From Chloroflexota bacterium (GTDB lineage Bacteria > Chloroflexota > Anaerolineae > Anaerolineales > Villigracilaceae), in contig JAIWOB010000054.1 of NCBI GenBank assembly GCA_020217065.1, positions 1 to 10,000 of the forward strand: 10,000 nt of DNA. The letters run 5' to 3'. Under the pieces are notes generated by a model. That model was given only the letters and a program-made list of their open reading frames with translations. It made no database searches and was not told the DNA's origin. Position 1 is the stretch's first letter. Each line of letters starts with the position of its first letter. Shown one piece after another: positions 5,498 through 10,000 of the stretch. The translations under genes and the position numbers were made by a program.

Positions 5498-6859
5498 ATG
5501 AACCTTTCAGTTTTATCGCTCACCGAAATCAGAAATTTAATCCGCAGCGGCGAGTTAAACGCCTCAGAGGTGGAAGCCGCCTGCCGCCGGCAAATTGAAA
5601 AACTCAACCCCACCCTGAACGCCTTCATTACCGTCCTCCCGCCCGAAGCCCAGTCCCCAAAGGAAGGGGTTTTACAAGGCATTCCCATCGCCGTAAAAGA
5701 CTTGTACGAAACCAAAGGGATTCGCACGACGGCAGGTTCGCGTTTTTTTGCAGACTATATCCCGCAGGAAGACGCCTTCGCCGTACAAAAGGTAAAAAAG
5801 GCGGGCGGGAAAATCATCGGCAAGACCAACACTCACGAAATCGCCCTGGGAGTCACAAACAACAACCCCCATTATGGCGCATGTAAAAATCCCTGGGATT
5901 CGACTCGCATATCCGGCGGCTCTTCAGGCGGGAGCGCGGTTGCGGTTGCCGCAGGCATGGCGCTGGCTGCCCTCGGCACCGATACGGGAGGTTCGATTCG
6001 CATCCCCGCTTCGCTCTGCGGCGTCGTCGGGCTCAAACCGACATACGGGCGGGTTAGCCTGCGCGGAGTGATTCCGCTTTCATGGAATCTCGACCATGCG
6101 GGAACTTTGACCCGCAGCGTGGAAGACGCCGCCCTTATGCTGCAAGTCATCGGCGGGTACGACGAACTCGACCCCGCATCGGTTAAGACTCTGCCGGGGG
6201 ATTATTCCAGCCACCTCAAAGACACGATAAAAGACCGAAAGATTGGGCTTGCAGTTGGGAATTTCATCGAAGAAGCGGACGCGGAAATTTTGGAAGCGGT
6301 TCGGCGCGCGGCAAAGGTCCTCTCTCAGATGGGAGCGCTGGTCAGCGAAGTCAACGTGGATTTCCTCAAAGACGCCGCGCTTGCCAATTCCCTGATAACT
6401 CAAGCCGACGGCGCAGCCTTTCACCGCGAACGGATGAAAGAACACCCCGACTGGTTCGGCGCGGATATTCGTCAAAGGCTGGAAACGGGAGCGGCGTTCA
6501 CCTCCACCGAATATATTTTGGCAAGGCGAACCCAGGCTGAAGCCAGGAGACAATGCGAGGTATTGCTCAACCTGTACGATACGCTTCTTCTACCCTCCAC
6601 CCCCATCGCCGCGCCAGTTTTGGAAGGGGAAGACGCGGTGGAACGCGCCCGCCTGTTGACCCGCTTCACCGCTCCTTTTAATCTAACCGGGCTGCCCGCC
6701 TTAAGCGTTCCCTGCGGGTTCACCAAAGAAGGCTTGCCCATTGGGCTGCAAATTGTCTCCCGCGCCTGGAACGAAGCTGGCGTTTTACGCGCCGGCTACG
6801 CCTTCGAACAAGCCACCGAATGGCATAAACGAAAACCGCCCCTTTCGGAAAAAAGTTGA
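5498..6859 (+). CDS. Amidase-signature family amidase (GatA-like)
   Basis: This is an amide-bond hydrolase of the amidase-signature family, expected in the cytoplasm because no signal peptide is seen. The 453-residue chain shows the Ser-cisSer-Lys triad: K67 in GIPIAVKDLY, cis-Ser S142 in GGSSGGSA (140-147) and nucleophile S166 in TDTGGSIRIPA (161-171). The 24-residue spacing between the two serines is as in GatA and malonamidase. GVVGLKPTYGRVS and the C-terminal LTGLPALSVPCGF and GLPIGLQIV segments complete the fold. It is shorter than typical GatA (about 485), and no gatB or gatC is nearby, so a stand-alone amidase is more likely than the Glu-tRNA amidotransferase subunit. The substrate cannot be read from sequence. 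ATG at 5498 directly follows a TATAAT box. The transcript should end at the hairpin at 6950-6987. Confidence 0.85.
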   Translation: MNLSVLSLTEIRNLIRSGELNASEVEAACRRQIEKLNPTLNAFITVLPPEAQSPKEGVLQGIPIAVKDLYETKGIRTTAGSRFFADYIPQEDAFAVQKVKKAGGKIIGKTNTHEIALGVTNNNPHYGACKNPWDSTRISGGSSGGSAVAVAAGMALAALGTDTGGSIRIPASLCGVVGLKPTYGRVSLRGVIPLSWNLDHAGTLTRSVEDAALMLQVIGGYDELDPASVKTLPGDYSSHLKDTIKDRKIGLAVGNFIEEADAEILEAVRRAAKVLSQMGALVSEVNVDFLKDAALANSLITQADGAAFHRERMKEHPDWFGADIRQRLETGAAFTSTEYILARRTQAEARRQCEVLLNLYDTLLLPSTPIAAPVLEGEDAVERARLLTRFTAPFNLTGLPALSVPCGFTKEGLPIGLQIVSRAWNEAGVLRAGYAFEQATEWHKRKPPLSEKS

Positions 6860-6949
6860 CAAAAACCGCCCCGCTCGAAAATTTGCCCTTGAGAAGCCGC
6901 CCAGCCAACCTTTGAGACGGCGCGCAACTCCAAAGATACGTTTGCAAAG

Positions 6950-6987
6950 AAAATCATCCCAAAAGCGCGAACTTTGGGATGATTTTT
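6950..6987 (+). terminator. Intrinsic terminator after the amidase gene
   Basis: Perfect 14-bp arms AAAATCATCCCAAA (6950-6963) and TTTGGGATGATTTT (6973-6986) enclose a 9-nt loop; the right arm ends in a run of five T (6983-6987). The stem core is only moderately GC-rich, and the A/T part doubles as the terminator's A- and T-tracts, so it may act in both directions. The -35 box of the MFS gene lies within its right arm. Confidence 0.7.
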
Positions 6988-7002
6988 GCATGAAGGTATA
7001 AT
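6974..7002 (+). promoter_or_regulatory. Promoter of the MFS gene, overlapping the upstream terminator
   Basis: TTGGGA (6974-6979; 4/6 match) is followed after exactly 17 bp by a perfect TATAAT (6997-7002). The box ends 7 nt before ATG 7010, so transcription should begin at or next to that ATG. An earlier ATG at 7001 overlaps the -10 box itself and cannot be translated from this promoter. Confidence 0.65.
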
Positions 7003-7009
7003 GCCCTCC

Positions 7010-8236
7010 ATGTTCAAAAATAAAAACCTCGCCGTTCTCTTTTTCACGCTGGTCGTAGTCATGCTTGGGTTTGGAATTGTCATCCCCATCCTGCCGTTTT
7101 ACGTAGAGCGCTTCGGCGGCAGCGGCAGCGATATGGGTATGTTGATGGCGATTTACTCAGTGATGCAATTCGTCTTTTCTCCGATTTGGGGAAGCCTGTC
7201 CGACCGCTACGGACGCAAGCCTATCCTGCTGGCGGGCATTCTTGGGAACGTCGCTTCGCAGGTATTCTATGGGCTGGTGGGAGACCTCGCCAATGCGGGC
7301 ATGGTCGCGCCTCAAACCGCGCTCTTCCTGCTGATTGCGGCGCGCGGACTGGCAGGCATCCTCTCTTCCGCCACCTTGCCGACCGCCATGGCAATCATTG
7401 GCGACAGCACAAGCAGCCGGGAACGCGGCGGCGGAATGGGACTGGTCGGCGCGGCAATGGGCGTCGGCATGGCGCTAGGACCCGGCGTCGGCGGAATGAT
7501 GTCCAACGTTTCCCTTTCCGCGCCTTTCTACTTCGCGGCGGCTGTTTCCATCGCCGCCCTCCTCCTGACTTGGGGATTGGTCTCCGAATCCCTTCCAAAG
7601 GAAAAACGCGGCGAAACATCGAGCAAGCCCCGCCGTCTGCAAATGAAGGACATGCGAAACGCCCTTTTCGGTCCAACCGGCTTTTTATTCTTTCTGGCTT
7701 TCCTTCATAGTTTTGCGCTGGCAAACTTTGAAGGCGTTTTTGGAATGTACACCCAATTGCGCTACGACTACAGCGCGGCGCAGGTGGGCGTCGTCTTGAC
7801 GGTCGTGGGCTTGGTTTCCGCCCTGGCGCAGGGCGCGCTTACCGGTCCAGCCACCCGCAAATGGGGCGATTCTTTTGTGGTCAAAGCGTCCCTCTTCGCC
7901 AGCGTCTTCGGCTTTCTTCTGATGGTCTCCGCCAAAAGCGAGCCGGGAAAAATCGCCGCCCCGGTCATGTCGAGCGCGGGTTTTTTCATGCTTGCCAATT
8001 CGATGATTCGACCCGGCGTTTCCGCGCTGATTTCAAAGCGGGGCGGAGAAAATCAGGGGTCGGCAATGGGAATGAACAACGCCTTCATGAGCCTGGGCAG
8101 GATTATCGGTCCGCTTTGGGCGGGGTATGCGCTGGACTGGAACTTGAATTACCCCTACCTGACCGGCGCGCTGCTCATGGGGCTGGGGTTCGCGCTGTGC
8201 TTCTTCTTCCTGCCGCCTGAAAACGCGGAAAATTAA
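7010..8236 (+). CDS. MFS transporter, DHA1-type drug/H+ antiporter
   Basis: This is a proton-coupled efflux pump of the major facilitator superfamily in the cytoplasmic membrane. The 408-residue chain has about 12 hydrophobic segments split by a basic loop (about 195-217). Motif A is GSLSDRYGRK (61-70), a motif-B-like R112 lies in ARGLAG, and motif C of drug antiporters is GAAMGVGMALGPGVGG (147-162). The C-half segment AQGALTGPATRKWGD (272-286) resembles TetA-like members. Substrate is unknown: tetracycline-like drugs, other toxic compounds or metabolites are all possible. The open frame extends upstream to TTG 6986 and ATG 7001, but both precede or overlap the TATAAT box, so ATG 7010 is chosen; it gives a short cytoplasmic start MFKNKN before TM1. 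It is apparently transcribed alone. Confidence 0.85.
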   Translation: MFKNKNLAVLFFTLVVVMLGFGIVIPILPFYVERFGGSGSDMGMLMAIYSVMQFVFSPIWGSLSDRYGRKPILLAGILGNVASQVFYGLVGDLANAGMVAPQTALFLLIAARGLAGILSSATLPTAMAIIGDSTSSRERGGGMGLVGAAMGVGMALGPGVGGMMSNVSLSAPFYFAAAVSIAALLLTWGLVSESLPKEKRGETSSKPRRLQMKDMRNALFGPTGFLFFLAFLHSFALANFEGVFGMYTQLRYDYSAAQVGVVLTVVGLVSALAQGALTGPATRKWGDSFVVKASLFASVFGFLLMVSAKSEPGKIAAPVMSSAGFFMLANSMIRPGVSALISKRGGENQGSAMGMNNAFMSLGRIIGPLWAGYALDWNLNYPYLTGALLMGLGFALCFFFLPPENAEN

Positions 8237-8251
8237 ACTTTACGGACAAAT

Positions 8252-8280
8252 TTCCCAATTCTCAAATTCTGCTTTAAAAT
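8252..8280 (+). promoter_or_regulatory. Promoter of the SPFH-protein gene
   Basis: TTCCCA (8252-8257; 4/6) and TAAAAT (8275-8280) are separated by 17 bp. The -10 box ends 9 nt before ATG 8290, with no Shine-Dalgarno between them, so the leader would be about 2 nt. No terminator is visible after the MFS stop at 8236, so read-through into this gene is also possible. Confidence 0.5.
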
Positions 8281-8289
8281 CAAACCGTC

Positions 8290-9711
8290 ATGAAGAATTT
8301 GCTCGGCAGACTGGCAACCTTCCTGAGTACGCCAACAGGGGTGATTGTCGCCGCCAATGCGGTCTGGCATCTAGCGACATGGTTCATCGGTTTTCGCAGC
8401 CTGCTTTATTACGTCGTCAGTCTCTTCATTATCGGATTCGATATTTTCGCCGCCTCTTTCCTGCGCGATAAGTTGATTCACTTTTTTTCCCAGTTTACGC
8501 TGCCGGTTCAAAACGAAAAAGACCGCGCGGAAATTGCGGCGCGGGTGAAAAACTTCGAGAGCGGCAGCCGCGGACCTGCAATGTTCGTCAAGAACGGGCG
8601 GGTTATCCTGCACGAAAGCGAAACCAAGCGGCGCGGTCCGGGTTTGATTGCGCTGGATACAGCCAGCGCCCTCGTCCTCCGCACCGACACCGAAATCCGC
8701 GATACGGTGGGACCAGGCGTCAAATTTACCAAGAGCAACGAATACATCGCCGGCAGCATAGACTTGCGCGCGCAGTGGCAGTTTATTGGTCCACATGCAA
8801 GCGACCAGCCCTTCCTAAATCCCATTTCATCGCCCAAAGAATACAATGAAAGCCTCAGCCGCCGCCAACAGACTTGCGGCTTGACCCGCGACGGATTCGA
8901 GGTGGCTCCCACCCTCAGCATTCGTTTCAGCGTCAAGCGTCCCGCCAAGTTAACTCCCACCCCAAGCGGCGTAACTTCGCGCTATGGTTTCGACCCGGAC
9001 GCCGTCCGCAACGCCATTACCCGCGAGGTGGTGCAACTGGGAACGTCTCAAAACGTCAAAAGCCGTATGGCATGGAACGAATTGCCGGCGCATCTGGTGG
9101 TCAATGTCTGGCGCGAATATATCCGCAAATTTAAATTCAGCGACCTGTTCACGCCGATGAACGAAGAGGGGAAAAGCGGTCTGCAAATCATCGAGGAGGC
9201 AATCAACCGCCGCGTCAAGCAGGAAAACGTCGAAGCGTTGGACGAAACCGGCGCGCGCACGGGGGAATGGGTCGAAAGCCTGGAATTCAAGCAACTTGAA
9301 CGGCGCGGACTGCAAATCGCGCAGGTTCGCATTCACAATATCCTCTTCGAACCCGCCCTCGAACAGCAAATCATCGAGCAGTGGAGCGCCGACTGGATGG
9401 ACATCGCCAGCAAGGAGAAAAAACAACTAGAAGACATGGAATCGCTGATTGACGCGGCGGCGCGCAACGAAGCCAGCAAAAATTTCGCCCGCATCGCCTC
9501 GCAGCAATTCAGCGCCAAGACAAGCGAGCCGCAAGACAACCCGTTCAAGACCCTGCAATTGCTGGTGCAGCCGCTGAAGGAATTCATTGTCAGCGAGAGC
9601 GACGCCGGGCACGACGTGGATATGGAGTTGAGAAAACTGGAAGAAGTGTGGAAGTGGCTGCTGGACAATAACTCGGCGCAAGGAGCGGAAATGGGAGGCG
9701 GACAGGGATGA
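8290..9711 (+). CDS. SPFH/Band 7-like membrane protein
   Basis: The product is probably a membrane-anchored SPFH (stomatin/prohibitin/flotillin/HflK) relative; such proteins oligomerise on membranes and organise microdomains or proteases. The 473-residue chain has two hydrophobic segments near the N-terminus (about 15-34 and 37-57). Then comes a domain with SPFH-like features: RGPGL (115-119), TVGPGVKF (139-146), LTRDGFEVAPTLSIRFSV (198-215) and, after a long helical insert, RRGLQIAQVRIHNILF (338-353). A charged helical region follows (about 361-410), and the C-terminus ends in a Gly-rich tail. The split domain and 470-residue length are unusual against typical 250-350-residue stomatins, so the family call rests on pattern memory rather than alignment. 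It has its own promoter and overlaps the next membrane gene by 4 bp, implying a joint complex. Confidence 0.65.
   Translation: MKNLLGRLATFLSTPTGVIVAANAVWHLATWFIGFRSLLYYVVSLFIIGFDIFAASFLRDKLIHFFSQFTLPVQNEKDRAEIAARVKNFESGSRGPAMFVKNGRVILHESETKRRGPGLIALDTASALVLRTDTEIRDTVGPGVKFTKSNEYIAGSIDLRAQWQFIGPHASDQPFLNPISSPKEYNESLSRRQQTCGLTRDGFEVAPTLSIRFSVKRPAKLTPTPSGVTSRYGFDPDAVRNAITREVVQLGTSQNVKSRMAWNELPAHLVVNVWREYIRKFKFSDLFTPMNEEGKSGLQIIEEAINRRVKQENVEALDETGARTGEWVESLEFKQLERRGLQIAQVRIHNILFEPALEQQIIEQWSADWMDIASKEKKQLEDMESLIDAAARNEASKNFARIASQQFSAKTSEPQDNPFKTLQLLVQPLKEFIVSESDAGHDVDMELRKLEEVWKWLLDNNSAQGAEMGGGQG
9693..9698 (+). promoter_or_regulatory. Shine-Dalgarno site of the downstream coupled gene
   Basis: GGGAGG lies inside the end of the SPFH gene, 9 nt before ATG 9708. 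Together with the ATGA overlap it supports translation by coupling to the upstream gene. Confidence 0.6.
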
Positions 9712-10000
9712 AACGCCGAATCCGCGAGAGCGACTTTAATACCCTGCTCTATCGTCTGGACGATGAAGGCGTGGAATTCCGCAATCGTCTGCGCGGCTGG
9801 ATTGGCGCGGCGGTTTGGCTCGCCCTCAGCAGCCTGCACGCCATCTTCATGCTCGTCGCCAGCGGCGCCAGCGAACTCATCGGCATTCTGCTCATTGTGG
9901 GGATGAGTTTCGTCAAGTACATTCCCCTCCTCAATGTGGTTTATAACCTGGCGCGAAAGATGGCGGCGCGCTATATTGACGACGTGTACGAACTTAAGGA
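9708..10000 (+). CDS. Membrane protein of unknown function (3' end outside window)
   Basis: ATG overlaps the TGA stop of the SPFH gene (ATGA), with GGGAGG 9 nt upstream. Ninety-seven complete codons are visible. A charged N-terminal stretch (1-29, starting MKRRIRESDF) is followed by two hydrophobic segments (about 31-52 and 56-78) and then a basic/acidic helix (LARKMAARYIDDVYELK). I do not recognise a family. Its tight coupling to an SPFH-like protein suggests the two products act together in the membrane, as other SPFH proteins do with NfeD-type or protease partners. The visible part does not show NfeD or protease motifs. Confidence 0.75.
   Translation, partial: MKRRIRESDFNTLLYRLDDEGVEFRNRLRGWIGAAVWLALSSLHAIFMLVASGASELIGILLIVGMSFVKYIPLLNVVYNLARKMAARYIDDVYELK

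Noticed and set aside
5498..6859. Assigning the amidase as gatA
   Set aside because: It is shorter than usual GatA and has no gatB or gatC beside it; the catalytic motifs are common to the whole amidase-signature family.
6856..6861. TTGACA just after the amidase gene
   Set aside because: No -10 box lies 16-18 bp downstream and no gene begins nearby; the better MFS promoter is at 6974-7002.
6832..6872. Direct repeat AAAACCGCCCC (6832 and 6862) across the amidase stop codon
   Set aside because: Only two copies with a drifting context and no structure or motif attached; it could be chance in a C-rich tail.
6986..7009. Upstream TTG 6986 and ATG 7001 starts for the MFS gene
   Set aside because: They lie before or within the TATAAT box and the terminator T-run, so a transcript from that promoter cannot contain them; they add no family-like residues.

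Overview
The window looks like chromosomal DNA of a Chloroflexota bacterium, probably class Anaerolineae. This is inferred from moderately high GC, the protein style (a fused CydDC exporter, a Cys-rich lipoprotein with an Ala/Pro linker, a two-TM SPFH protein) and start codons placed directly behind -10 boxes. No rRNA, tRNA, CRISPR array, transposase, phage gene or recognisable defence system was found. It reads as a housekeeping/accessory region of single genes, each mostly with its own promoter.

Layout. (1) The 3'-truncated 8-oxoguanine deaminase-type amidohydrolase is on the minus strand (1-1062), with a good promoter behind it. (2) A divergent 134-bp spacer leads to one very long plus-strand gene (1197-4802). 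It encodes CydD and CydC, the two halves of the cysteine/glutathione or haem ABC exporter needed for cytochrome bd assembly, fused in one polypeptide. (3) A convergent minus-strand gene (4906-5400) encodes a small cysteine-rich lipoprotein and ends in a clear intrinsic terminator. (4) An amidase-signature hydrolase (5498-6859) is followed by a terminator whose 3' arm carries the -35 box of the next gene. (5) That gene is a 12-TM DHA1-type MFS drug/H+ antiporter (7010-8236). (6) Next come an SPFH/Band 7-like membrane protein (8290-9711) and a second membrane protein overlapping it by 4 bp (9708 to beyond the window), which form a translationally coupled pair.

Two signals stand out beyond gene content. 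First, the CydDC gene carries degenerate heptanucleotide tandem repeats (period 7 bp) at four places. Three are domain junctions and one is a surface loop of the first nucleotide-binding domain, so repeat DNA appears to have been converted into linker peptide. One tract is three perfect copies of a 7-mer between the CydD and CydC halves, where a one-unit slip would break the reading frame. Second, four plus-strand genes have TATAAT/TAAAAT boxes only 7-12 nt before ATG and no Shine-Dalgarno, which suggests leaderless or near-leaderless transcripts. The lipoprotein gene and the last coupled gene instead use classical Shine-Dalgarno sites.

The genes do not form one obvious pathway. CydDC and the MFS pump are exporters, the deaminase and amidase are small-molecule hydrolases, and the SPFH pair is membrane-organising by family. 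cydAB, gatB and gatC are not in the window.
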